From the NCBI GenBank assembly GCA_948567375.1, contig OX419759.1, positions 55,591,493 to 55,655,492 on the forward strand: a stretch of DNA of 64,000 bases, read 5' to 3'. The notes under the pieces were generated by a model. The model did not search any database and had not been told where the DNA came from. It saw only the letters and a program-made list of their open reading frames with translations. Of this stretch, positions 20,062 through 29,317 are shown in pieces. Each line of letters opens with the position of its first letter. Within the stretch, counting starts at the first letter, position 1. This stretch comes from Lunularia cruciata. Lineage: Eukaryota > Streptophyta > Marchantiopsida > Lunulariales > Lunulariaceae. Both the position numbers and the translations under genes were made by a program.

Positions 20062-20073
20062 CTAGGGGGGCGA
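20062..20073 (+). other. M1 polypurine tract
   Basis: The tract GCTAGGGGGGCGA stands directly before TTGTGGCAC, the start of module A. It is the best plus-strand primer candidate in M1 and argues that the 3' LTR logically begins at module A rather than at TGTCACGCC. Confidence 0.6.
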
Positions 20074-20736
20074 TTGTGGCACTTTAGAATCTATGTATGA
20101 CTTATGTGTGAGTTGTGCTTCTATAGTGTATGATGTTGACAGCGATGTATGTTGTGTAGCAATGTATATACGCACGACAACTGTCACGCCATTTGGAGTT
20201 CTGCATCTAGCTGCTCGGACACTGGAGTTCTAGTGATAGTAGTTAGAGTTATTCTAGTAGTTTCTCAAGGACTACTTTCCGACAATCTGATTTGGTGTTT
20301 AGGGTACTGACTTCACGGTGGGGCCCACCGTCACTTTGCACCGTTCGCACCGTCGAGTGTGCCGTGAGCGGGACGGTTAGGGTTTCAGGGCTAGCTCGAG
20401 TCTAGGGGGTATAGTTTTGAAGTGAGCTCCAGAGAGCTCACTTCTCTGATGTTGAGCCTTCGAGTTCCTGGCTATGGTGGACAAAGGCCGGCAAGCGTCA
20501 CCTGGATTCTCTATGCTTGAGTGGGTGTGGCTTGACTGTAATCAGTGCCCAGTTGTTGGCAGTTTAGAGAGTGACAGATCAAGTACTGATTTGAGTTGAG
20601 TTGAGTTGAAAGTGTTAAGCAATCTGATTATTGTGGCACTTTAGAATCTATGTATGACTTATGTGTGAGTTGTGCTTCTATAGTGTATGATGTTGACAGC
20701 GATGTATGTTGTGTAGCGATGTATATACGCACGACA
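20074..20736 (+). repeat. Right-end LTR region of M1: module A, module B, module A
   Basis: Module A (about 106 bp, TTGTGGCACTTTAG...CGCACGACA) occurs at 20074-20179 and again at 20631-20736, flanking module B (20182-20630, TGTCACGCC...AATCTGATTA). Between the first A and B there are two extra bases (ac), giving GACA-ac-TGTC. The left end of M1 has only B. The right boundary at 20736 is fixed by the resumption of the H1 RT gene. Confidence 0.85.
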
Positions 20737-21658
20737 TTGCTCCCCAAGGAGAGGTACTATGTCGTATGAAGTCCTTCTCCAACAACTCTGTAAGTGTTGT
20801 TTGCAACTCCTCCAACTCCTTTGGTGAGAGCCAATAGATTGGTCTACTCATTGGAGTACTCCTTGGCAATAACTCAATCTTGAAGGGCATACCTCGATCG
20901 GAGGGTAATCCCTATAGCAGATCATCTGGAAACACGTCCGCAAACTCCTTAACTATCTGATCAACCATTGCTTGATGCGGCTCTCGTTCCTCCATAGATT
21001 GGTCTTGTGCAATCGGCTTGATCCACACCGCAAATACAGACTTATCTTCCTCTAAAGCTTGCTTTATGGCTACTTTACTAACAAACTTCCCTTCTAGGGA
21101 CTAATTTCTCTTCCAAGCTTACTCCATGGTTGCCTTCTTGGCAAACTTCCCATCTTGGGACTCCACTTCCTTCAAGGTTTGCTCTATGGCTATCTTCTCG
21201 ACAAACTTCCCATCTTAGGACTGACTATTCTTAGGTGTCTTACTAAGAGATGCCAGACAACCTAATCGGAATTTCCTACCTTGGTGTTGTACTTGAATTT
21301 GGCGTCGGGTCCAATCGAATTGAACCTTATGATGTTCAAGCCAAGGTAGACCCAGAATGATATCATAGTGTAGAGGTGCCACTACAAACCTCATACACTC
21401 CAAATACTCCTTCCCAATCTTGAAGGTAACAAGATGCGAGGTGAGGACTGCAAAACCCTTTCTACCATCCGCCATCATCAAACTACTTCCAATCATAGGC
21501 TTGATAGGAATATCCAATTCCTTTGCTACTTGCATAGACATGCAATTCTCTGAACTTCCGGAATCAACCAAAATCCTACAACCCTGATTAGATATCATAC
21601 CTTGCAAGTGAAGCAAACTTGCATAGGTTGAGCCTTCAATCCCATTGGAACTAATCAA
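20737..21658 (-). pseudogene. H1 pol, 5' part: protease, linker and RT N-terminus
   Basis: The protease ORF 21215-21658 contains RILVDSGSSENCMS (active-site D-S-G) and YDIILGLPWLEHHKVQ. A repetitive linker follows (20990-21210): units of about 60 bp reading SQDGKFV(E/N)KVAIEQA are repeated imperfectly three to four times in all H copies. The RT start ([29 protein letters not shown], open at 20678-20890) follows and is cut by M1 at 20736. In-frame stops are present in the linker. Confidence 0.83.
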
Positions 21659-21749
21659 GCTCCTAGTAGGTGGCTCAAAATCTCCTATTGGGATTCCTCA
21701 TTTCCCTGATCATTCCACTCCATAACCTCCACTTGGGCAACTTGTCAAG

Positions 21750-22590
21750 GTCGTCTATTCTTGAGTGGACATTCAATAATGCGATGCCCCAACTGGCGAC
21801 AATAAAAACAACCACCATTTTATTGCTGTTTCTCCCTATCTACCATGCCAAGTGGTCTTCGTTGAATTGCATGAATCTCCATTGGTGCTAGCTCTTCCAC
21901 TTGTGTGTAGTGTATTGGTAGGCTTTGTGGAGGTCAAGATCGAGACCAAGTTATTGCCACCAAGGAATCAAAACGTTCGGCCAACCGCATGGCTTCCTCC
22001 AAGTGTTGTGGCTCTCGTAGGGTTACCTCTAATTTGGTTCTCGCCTTCAAACTCCTCACAAATCGATCCAGAGCTTCACCTTCCAAAATATTTGGAATTT
22101 GCAAGATGGTGTTTTGGAACTGCATGATGTAACTTCTTACAAAGCCAATCTGTTTCAACTCTGCCAACTTATCCCGTGCAGTTTGTGTGGCATTTATAGC
22201 TTGGAACCAATTAATTATTATGCTCTTGAATTCTGCCCATGTCAAAATTGGTGCAACCGTTTGTCGTTTGGCGCACTCTACTCGGAATCTCCACCATAGC
22301 TTTGCTACTCCATCCAATTGGCTAGAAGCCAAGAGAATCTGTTTTTGTTTGTCTTGTAGATTGGTAGCTTCAAAATAATGTTCACAATCAAACACAAAAT
22401 TCTCCACTGCACCCGAGAGATTCTTGCCTTCAAATACCTTGGGTTTAGGGAATCTGATCCAATCTTCCCCTTCTCGAATTGGTACTCTCTCCACCCGCTC
22501 TTGTTGTCAAAGATCTCGTTCATCCAACAATTGAGTAAGGTGCTTGATTTGTTGTTGCATAGCAAGGATAACATCAGGTATTGCCGCCAT
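21750..22590 (-). pseudogene. H1 gag with CCHC knuckle
   Basis: Gag starts at the ATG whose complement is 22588-22590. It reads MAAIPDVILAMQQQIK and is interrupted after RDL by a TGA where H2 keeps CGA. The capsid domain is open at 21934-22494 (FEGKNLSGAVENFVFDCEHYF, then LDGVAKLWWRF, typical retrotransposon gag). The knuckle CFYCRQLGHRIIEC is encoded near 21770-21815. Gag forms the particle that packages genomic RNA. It overlaps no other gene and begins 34 nt after the pre-gag ORF. Confidence 0.82.
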
Positions 22591-22623
22591 GGTTACTCCT
22601 CTATCACACCACTCCTAATCTAT

Positions 22624-22839
22624 CTAATTTATTAATACATAGAAACAACACATCCACCATTCTCCATAAGTTACAATCGGAAGCACCAAGAGTTCCTCAG
22701 ATATGGTGATCATATGCATAAAATCTTGTCCAAAGTGCAAGGTGATGAACTGTGTGAAACGATGCTTGGGTAGTATTTGGATGTAAAAATCCCAATGGTT
22801 TGTTGGAAATAAATTTGGTGGTCCATAAATTCCATCCAT
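22624..22839 (-). CDS. H1 pre-gag small ORF (71 aa)
   Basis: This ORF begins 10 nt downstream of the PBS in element orientation and ends 34 nt before gag. It starts MDGIYGPPNLF and holds the motif HFGQDFMHMI...LLVLPIVTYGEWW, which aligns without gaps to the pre-gag ORFs of families N and C. It is open here, disrupted by one TAG in H2 and shifted in H3. Function unknown. Because it lies upstream of gag on the same RNA, it could be translated first or act as an uORF. Confidence 0.6.
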   Translation of the reverse strand: MDGIYGPPNLFPTNHWDFYIQILPKHRFTQFITLHFGQDFMHMITISEELLVLPIVTYGEWWMCCFYVLIN

Positions 22840-22848
22840 CCCATTCTT

Positions 22849-22860
22849 GCTCTGATACCA
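22849..22860 (-). other. H1 primer-binding site (tRNA-Met initiator)
   Basis: In element orientation TGGTATCAGAGC follows the 5' LTR after one base. It is the perfect complement of the 12 terminal bases of plant initiator tRNA-Met, as in many plant LTR elements. Confidence 0.9.
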
Positions 22861-22861
22861 A

Positions 22862-23287
22862 TGTAAAAGACCAAATCCGAGGAGAGAAATAGGAGAATAG
22901 AAACTCACATTGGGACACTTGAATGAGTGAAAACTCCAAATGCCTAGCATGAGCTTTGGCTTTGGTATTTATAGGTAGCATACAAGGCCCTTGGGAAGCT
23001 TCTCAAGAAGCTTCCTCAAGCCGCTTTCTTAGAGTGCAAGCCAAGTTAACTAGGGAGCTTCTCAAGAAGCTTCCTTCTAGAAGCCGCCTACTTGGCGTGC
23101 AAGCTAAGCTAGTTGAAAGCTTCTAGAAGCTTCCTTCTAGAAGCTACTTACTTGAGGTGCAAGCTAAGCTAACCGAGAAGCTTCCCAAGAAGCTTACTAG
23201 ATACTTCCGGAATATTCTAGGCTAATTTGTCTTATGTGTTACTTCGTAAGCCCGACTAACTTCGTTGCTAAACTCCATATTGTTACA
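22862..23287 (-). repeat. 5' LTR of H1 with heat-shock elements
   Basis: 426 bp, TGTAACAATATGG...GGTCTTTTACA in element orientation. It contains perfect three-unit heat-shock elements at 23205-23217 (TTCCGGAATATTC) and 23121-23133 (TTCTAGAAGCTTC), with several two-unit ones. All lie upstream of a TATA box at 22973-22966 (minus strand). H1 is inserted in the integrase gene of N1, whose sequence resumes at 23288. Confidence 0.93.
22966..22973 (-). promoter_or_regulatory. TATA box of the H1 LTR promoter
   Basis: TATAAATA in element orientation, within CTACCTATAAATACC, about 105 bp before the LTR end and just downstream of the GAAGCTTC heat-shock array. The same box occurs at 23994-24001 in H2. 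Confidence 0.7.
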
Positions 23288-23684
23288 AGATCCATACTCA
23301 CTTGTTCCCAACGTTGGGTAGGAGTGGGGAGAGGTTGAAGGAGCCCTATAGGAGCTTGATTAGAAGCTTTGTTTTCTTGACAAAGTAGGTAGCTACGCAC
23401 GTAGTCCATCATGTCGTTGCTCATTTTGGGCCAATAGTAATGGTGTTGGATTGCATCTAAGGTCTTGTCCACTCCGACATGACCTGCAATGGCCAAATCA
23501 TGACATTTTGCTAGAATGGTGGTGCATAATTTTGGGACATCTAGGATCCATAATCTACCATCACAAAAGGTGAGTCCTTAGGTATTGGTGATGCCTTTGG
23601 ATGATTGCGCTTCTACAATATGTGGATCAGTCTTTGTAGTAGTCAAAATCTTTGGCCAAAATTTAGGGTTAATCTTAACCTCTG
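23288..23684 (-). pseudogene. N1 integrase fragment
   Basis: This piece of N1 is caught between H1 and H2. It encodes AGHVGVDKTLDAIQHHYYWPKMSNDMMDYV and LCQENKAS, the HHCC zinc module of a gypsy integrase, followed by WEQVSMDL, where H1 interrupts it. The match to N2 near 36300-36710 is close. The remainder of the integrase and the 3' LTR of N1 lie beyond the left window edge. Confidence 0.85.
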
Positions 23685-24105
23685 TGTAACAATATGGAGT
23701 TTAGCAACAAAGTTAGTCGGGCTTACAAAGTAGAGAATAAGACAAAATAGCCTAGAATATTCTAGAAGCATCTAAGAAGCTTCTTGGGAAGCTTCCTAAC
23801 TAGTTAACTTGCACCCTAAGCAGGTAGCTTCTAGAAGCTTCTAACTAGCTTAGCTTGCATGCCAAGTAGGCGGTTTCTAGAAGAAAGCTTCTTGAGAAGC
23901 TTCCTGGTTAACTTGGCTTTCATTCCAAGGAAGCGGCTCAAGGAAGCTTCTTGAGAAGCTTCTTGAGAAGCTTCAAGGGTCTTGTATGCTACCTATAAAT
24001 ACCAAAGCTGAAGCTCATGCTAGGCATTTGGAGTTTTCTCTCATTCAAGTGTCCCAATGTGAGTTTCCATTCTCCTATTTCTCTCCTCGGATTTGGTCTT
24101 TTACA
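23685..24105 (+). repeat. 5' LTR of H2
   Basis: 421 bp. Perfect three-unit heat-shock elements lie at 23755-23767 (GAATATTCTAGAA) and 23829-23841 (TTCTAGAAGCTTC). Further GAAGCTTC pairs occur at 23776-23783, 23788-23795 and three times within 23943-23974. The TATA box is at 23994-24001. Confidence 0.94.
23755..23974 (+). promoter_or_regulatory. Heat-shock-element array of the H2 LTR
   Basis: The 220 bp upstream of the TATA box hold at least five clusters of alternating GAA/TTC pentamers, two of them perfect three-unit sites. This is the binding pattern of heat-shock transcription factors. Arrangement upstream of the TATA box in all H LTRs suggests a heat-inducible promoter; this is inference from sequence. 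Confidence 0.7.
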
Positions 24106-24106
24106 T

Positions 24107-24118
24107 TGGTATCCGAGC
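24107..24118 (+). other. H2 primer-binding site
   Basis: TGGTATCCGAGC, one mismatch (C for A) from the tRNA-Met initiator complement that H1 keeps intact. Confidence 0.85.
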
Positions 24119-24127
24119 TAAAATGGG

Positions 24128-24343
24128 ATGGATGGAATTTATGGACCACCAAATCCATTTCCACCAAACCATTAGGATTGTTGCGTCCAAATACTACCCA
24201 ATCATCATTTCACACAGTTCATCACCTCACACTTTGGACAAGATTTTCTGCATATGATCACCATATCTGAGGAACCCTTGGTGCTTCCGGTTGTAACTTA
24301 TGGAGAATGGTGGATGTGCTATTTCTATGTGTTAATAAATTAG
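24128..24343 (+). pseudogene. H2 pre-gag small ORF, one stop
   Basis: Same 71-codon frame as in H1, starting MDGIYGPPNPF. A TAG replaces the tryptophan codon after NH. The motif HFGQDFLHMI...PLVLPVVTYGEWW is preserved after the stop. It ends 33 nt before gag. Confidence 0.6.
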
Positions 24344-24376
24344 ATAGATTGGGAGTGGTGTGATAGAGGAGCAACC

Positions 24377-25290
24377 ATGGCGGCAATACCTGATGCTATC
24401 CTTGCTATGCAACAACAAATCGAGCACCTCACTCTATTGTTGGATGAACGAGATCTTCGACGACAAGAGCAGGTGGAGAGGGTACCAATTTGAGAAGGAG
24501 AAGATCGGATAAGATTCCCTAAACCCAAGGTATTTGAAGGCAAGAATCTCTCGGGTGTAGTGGAGAATTTTGTGTTTGATTGTGAACGTTATTTTGAAGC
24601 TACCAATCTACAAGATGAGCGAAAATAGATTCTCTTGGCTTCTAGCCAATTGGATGGAGTAGCAAAGCTATGGTGGAGATTCTGAGTGGAGCAAGCCAAA
24701 CGACAAATGGTTTCACCGATCTTGACATGGGCAGAATTCAAGAGCACAATAATCAGTCGGTTCCAAGCTATAAATGGCACACGAGTTGCACGGGATAAGT
24801 TGGCAGAGTTGAAGCAGATTGGCTCTGTAAGAAGTTACATCACGTAGTTCCAAAACACCATCATGCAAATTCCAGATATTTTGGAAGGTGAAGCTCTGGA
24901 TTGATTCATGAGGGGCTTGAAGGCAAGAACCAAATTAGAGGTAACCATGTGAGAGCCACAACACTTGGAGAAAGCCATGCAGTTGGCCGAACGTTTTGAT
25001 TCCTTGGTGGCAACAACTTGGTCTCGACCTCGACCCCCACAAAGCCTACCAATACACTACACACAAGTGGAGGAGCCAACACCAATGGAGATTGATGCAA
25101 TTCAACAAAGACCACTGGGCATGGCAGATAGGGAGAAACTGTGACAAAATGGTGGTTGTTTTTATTGTCGCCAGTTGGGGCATCGTATTGCTGAATGTCC
25201 ACTCAAGAATGGACGACCTTGACAAGTTGCCCAAGTGGAGGTTGTGGAGCGGAATGATTAGGGAAACGAGGAATCCTAGTAGTAGATTTT
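24377..25290 (+). pseudogene. H2 gag with CCHC knuckle
   Basis: Starts MAAIPDAILAMQQQIE at 24377. The frame matches H1 gag but is broken by at least six stops: TGA for CGA in VPIREG, TAG for CAG before ILLAS, TGA for CGA in RFRVE, TAG for CAG in YIMQF, TGA for CGA in LDRF, and TGA for CGA in TLREP. The knuckle CFYCRQLGHRIAEC is at about 25156-25197. All six stops are C-to-T changes in CAG or CGA. Confidence 0.83.
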
Positions 25291-25308
25291 GAGCTGACTA
25301 CTGGGAGC

Positions 25309-28300
25309 TTGATTAGTTCCAATGGGATTGAAGGCTCGACCTATGCAAGTTTGCTTCACTTGCAAGGTATGATATCTAATCGGGGTTGTAGAATTTTGGT
25401 TGATTCTGGAAGTTCAGAGAATTGCATGTCTATGCAAGTAACAAAGGAATTGGGTATTCCTATCAAGCCAGTGATTGGAAGTAGTTTGATGATGGCGGAT
25501 GGTAGAAAGGGTTCTGCATTCTGCACCTCGCATCCTATTACCTTCAAGATTGGGAAGGAGTATTTGGAGTGTATGAGGTTTGCAGTGGCAACTCTACACT
25601 ATGATATCATTCCGGGTCTACCTTGGCTTGAACGTCATAAGGTTCAATTCGATTGGACCCGACGCCAAATTCAAGCATAACACCAAGGTAGGAATTCCGA
25701 TTAGGTTGTTTGGCACCTCTGAGTAAGACACTTAAGAATAGTCAATCCCAAGATGGGAAGTTTGTCAAGAAGGTAGCCATAGAGCGAATCTGGAAGGGAG
25801 ATGAGTCCCAAGATGGGAAGTTTGCCAAGAAGGCAACCATGGAGCAAGCTTGGAAGAGAGATGAGTCCCTAGAAGGGAATTTTGTCAATGAAGCAGCCAT
25901 AGAGCAAGCTTTGGAGGAAGATAAGTCTGTATTCATGGTGTGGATCAAGCCGATTGCACAAGAACAATCTGAGGAGGGCCAAGTGCCGCATCAAGCAATG
26001 GTTGATTGGAGTTTGCAAATGTGTTTGCAAATGTGTTTCCGGATGATTTGCCAAAGAGATTACCCTCTGATCAAGGTATGCCCTTCAAGATCGAGTTATT
26101 TCCAAGGAGTACTCCATTGAGTAGACCAATCTATCGGCTCTCACCAAAGGAGTTGGAGGAGTTGCGAACAACACTTACAGAGTTGTTGGAAAAGGATTTC
26201 GTACGACATAGTACCTCTCCTTGGGGAGCACCGGTACTATTTGTTCCAAAGAAGGATGGAGGACTTTCTTTCTGTATTGATTACCGTGGACTCAATAAGC
26301 AAACCGTGAAGAATGCATATCCCTTGCCTCAGATCAATGACCTGCTTGATCAACTAAGTGGAGCACACTACTTTTCCAAGCTGGATCTTCGTAGCGACTA
26401 TTGGCAAATTCCTATTGAAGGAGAGGACATGCAAAAGACTGCTTTTTGCACAAGGTATGGACATTTTGAGTGGAGAGTTCTACCTTTTGGACTCACTAAT
26501 GCTCTAGTAGTCTTCATGGATCAGATGCATTGGGTGTTGGAAGGACTATTGGATCGGTCTGTGGTGGTGTTCTTAGATGATATCTTAATCTATAGCAGGA
26601 CAAAGGTAGAACATGTGAATCATGTGTGAGAAGTCCTAAGACGACTACGATAGTGGAAATTTTACTGCAAGAAGTCAAAGTGTGCTTTTTGGCAAAAGGA
26701 GGTTACCTTCTTGGGTCATAAGATCTCATCAGAGGGGATCAAGATGGAAGAAGAGAAGATCAAGGCCATTACTGATTGGCCTACCCCGAAGGATGCTATA
26801 GAAGTACAAGCATCCAATGGATTGGCCAATTTTTACCGACGGTTCATCCACTATTATGCTCACGTGGTTGCACCATTGACTGACCTCTTGGGAAAGAACT
26901 CAAGCTTCCAGTGGACCACCAAGCATGAAGAAGCATTCCAGAAGTTAAAGCATATGGTGTCTTCAAGACCTATTCTTCAACCATATGATCCTCAACTACC
27001 TTGTGTGGTTGATTTTGATACTTCTAACTTTGCAATTGGAGCTGTGTTGCAACAAGAATTTCCAAATGGACTACATCCTATTGCCTTTGTGTCTCGCCGA
27101 CTAAATACAGCTGAAAGAAATTACTCTACTTGAGATTGGGAACAACTTGCAATGGTATATGCCACCAAGGTATGGAAGCATTATCTCTTGGGGAAACAAG
27201 TGATCATGCAAATTGATCACAAGCCATTGTTGCAGACCTTACACTTGGAGCACATGAAGAGTCGGCATCATCAATGGGAAGAGCAACTCCAATTGTTTGA
27301 CATCAAACTTGAGTACAAACCAGGTCAGTTCCATGTCATCCCCAATGCTCTATCACGATGACCTGATTTGAAGGATCTTCCTCTCATCACGGCGGCAATT
27401 ACAATGGTGTCCATTGACCCTAAGGTCCATAATGAGTTTCAATCAGCTCTACAACAAGATCCCTTCTTCCAAATGGTACACGGTCGTATGACAGCACAGG
27501 ACAAGGAGTACAACACCTTCTCCTTCAAGGAAGGCCTTTTATTCCATGCAGACCAGATCTATGTTCTAGCCAAAGGTGATCTTCAACTTGTGCGCCTTCA
27601 AGAAGCCCATGATTTACCAATAGCTGGTCACATGGGAGTGGACAAGACCTTGTTCACCCTCCAATGCCAATGGCGGTGGCCCAACATGACACGAGATGTT
27701 TGAGACTTTGTCCGATCATGTGAGAGTTGCCAACGGAACAAGGCCAACAACCAAAAGCCGAGTGGACTCCTTCAACCACTCGCCATTCCATCCGCTCATT
27801 GGGAGCATGTGAGCTTGGATCTCATCACATGCTTGCCAAAGACAAAACAAGGACACACCGCAATCGTGGTGTTTGTGGATAAGCTTAGTAAGCAAATCCA
27901 CTTAGCACCAACCTATGATACCGTGGATGCTCCAACCTTAGCGCAAATCTACTTCGACAATGTCTTCAAGCATCATGGGATGCCATGTGTACTCATCTTT
28001 GACCGAGATCCTCGATTTACTGGGAAGTTTTGGCAAGCACTCTTCCAGATACTCGGCACCAAGCTTGCATTTTCCACGGCCTATCATCCTCAAACTGATG
28101 GACAAACCAAACGCACCAATCGTACATTGGAGGATATGTTGCATGCCTTTGTCAATGTCCACCATACCAACTGAGATGAATGTCTTACTGCTACAGAATT
28201 TGCTTACAACAATTCCAAACATGCAAGCACCGGATTTTCTCCCTTCTTTCTCAATTTTGGCCAAGATCCGCTTGTTCCAGATTCTCTTCTTGCTCCCTCT

Positions 28301-28890
28301 CCCTCTTAGGTTCCTCATACTTCCACATTCTTGACCACTATATCCCAATCTCTCCAACAAGCCAAGTCTCACCTCCTTGTTGCTCATGATCACCAAAAAC
28401 AATATGCGGACCACCATCGTCGTGATCTCATCTTTGAAGTTGGCAATAAAGTCATGCTATCCTCTAGTTACCTCCCTCTCCCACTTGTTACCCAAGTTCA
28501 TGAACTTGCTCCTAATTGGATAGGACACTTTGATATCACCCACATTGTCTTTCCTTTTGCTTATCGACTTGCCTTGCCTTGTCACATGCATATCCATCCT
28601 GTCTTTCATGTTTCCAAGTTGAAACCCTTTGTTCCTAACCCCTCTTCCTTTTCCTCTCGAGTCCAACCTCCTCCTCTGCCTGTCCCTATCAATGATCATG
28701 AGGAGTACGAAGTTGATCGTATCCTTGCACATCGTCATATTTAACAAAGCCGTTGCCAACATACGGAGTACAAGGTCCTTTGGAAAGGGTATCCCCTTCA
28801 TGATGCCACATGGGAACCTCTTTCCCACCTCCAAATGCACAGATGGCCATCAAGGAATTCGAAGCTTCACTAGCGACGAGGATGTCACCA
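25309..28890 (+). pseudogene. H2 pol: protease, RT, RNase H, integrase, chromodomain
   Basis: Protease at 25309-25680 (RILVDSGSSENC). The repeated linker (SQDGKFVKKVAIE units) covers 25740-25920. RT covers 26006-26640 with [12 protein letters not shown] and FLDDILIYS. Thumb and RNase H lie at 26711-27361 (VDFDTSNFAIGAVL, IDHKPLLQ). Integrase lies at 27368-28240 with HDLPIAGHMGVDKT...CESCQ, LDLITCLPK and FDRDPRF. The catalytic Glu is Lys (GQTKRTN, codon 28109-28111), as in H1. The C-terminus is open at 28331-28744 and leads into the chromodomain (YEVDRILAHRHI), frameshifted after 28744. Several stops (for example 26627, 27131, 27359) break it. Confidence 0.87.
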
Positions 28891-28895
28891 ACTAG

Positions 28896-28908
28896 CGGTG
28901 GGGGAATA
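28896..28908 (+). other. H2 polypurine tract
   Basis: GCGGTGGGGGAATA directly precedes the 3' LTR. The equivalent tract in H1 (reverse strand, 329-345) is TAGCGGCGGGAGAATA. Confidence 0.65.
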
Positions 28909-29317
28909 TGTAACAATATGGAGTTTAGCGACGAAGTTAGTCGGGCTTATGAAGTAGAGAATAAGACAAAATAGCCTAGAATATTCTAGAAGCATCTAAG
29001 AAGCTTCTTGGGAAGCTTCCTAACTAGTTAACTTGTGCCCTAAGCAGGTAGCTTCTAGAAGCTTCTAACTAGCTTAGCTTGCACGCCAAGTAGGTGGCTT
29101 CTAGAAGGAAGCTTCTTGAGAAGCTTCCTGGTTAACTTGGCTTTCATTCCAAGAAAGCGGCTCAAGGAAGCTTCTTGAGAAGCTTCAAGGGTCTTGTATG
29201 CTATCTATAAATACAAAAGCTGAAGCTCATGCTAGGCATTTGGAGTTTTACCTCATTCAAGTGTCCCAATGTGAGTTTCCATTCTCCTATTTCTCTCCTC
29301 GGATTTGGTCTTTTACA
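28909..29317 (+). repeat. 3' LTR of H2
   Basis: 409 bp, TGTAACAATATGG...GGTCTTTTACA, with the same heat-shock clusters and TATA box as the 5' copy. One GAAGCTTCTTGA unit fewer explains most of the length difference from the 421-bp partner. Confidence 0.94.

Larger units (their letters stand above)
3009..20736 (+). mobile_element. Element M1: Ty3/gypsy retrotransposon encoding a DNA methyltransferase and PHD finger
   Basis: This block interrupts the RT gene of H1. The flanks read ...acacgtgct on the left and ttgctcccc on the right, consistent with a 5-bp duplication (gtgct/ttgct) of one host site. The order is LTR-like block, leader, gag with two CCHC knuckles, aspartic protease, cytosine-5 methyltransferase, RT, RNase H, integrase, PHD finger, polypurine tract, LTR. 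Element C1 (8475-16275) sits inside the methyltransferase. The coding region carries at least twelve in-frame stops, two frameshifts and lost catalytic residues in RT and integrase, so the copy is dead. Methyltransferase-bearing retrotransposons are, from memory, reported in a charophyte alga and in dinoflagellates. I cannot confirm from here that this is the same lineage. Confidence 0.88.
23685..29317 (+). mobile_element. Element H2: complete but decayed family H gypsy element
   Basis: LTRs at 23685-24105 and 28909-29317 enclose a full gag-pol in plus orientation. The flanking 5-bp duplication is ctctg/ctcta, in the integrase/RNase H region of N1, whose sequence is continuous when H2 is removed. 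The coding region has many stops, most of them TAG or TGA at positions where H1 has CAG or CGA. Confidence 0.93.

Noticed and set aside
23239-23496. ORF of 85 codons ending VTIWSLATKLVGLTK
   Set aside because: A chimera of the N1 integrase fragment and the H1 LTR end created by the insertion; the same tail occurs in the ORF at 280-606. Not a gene.
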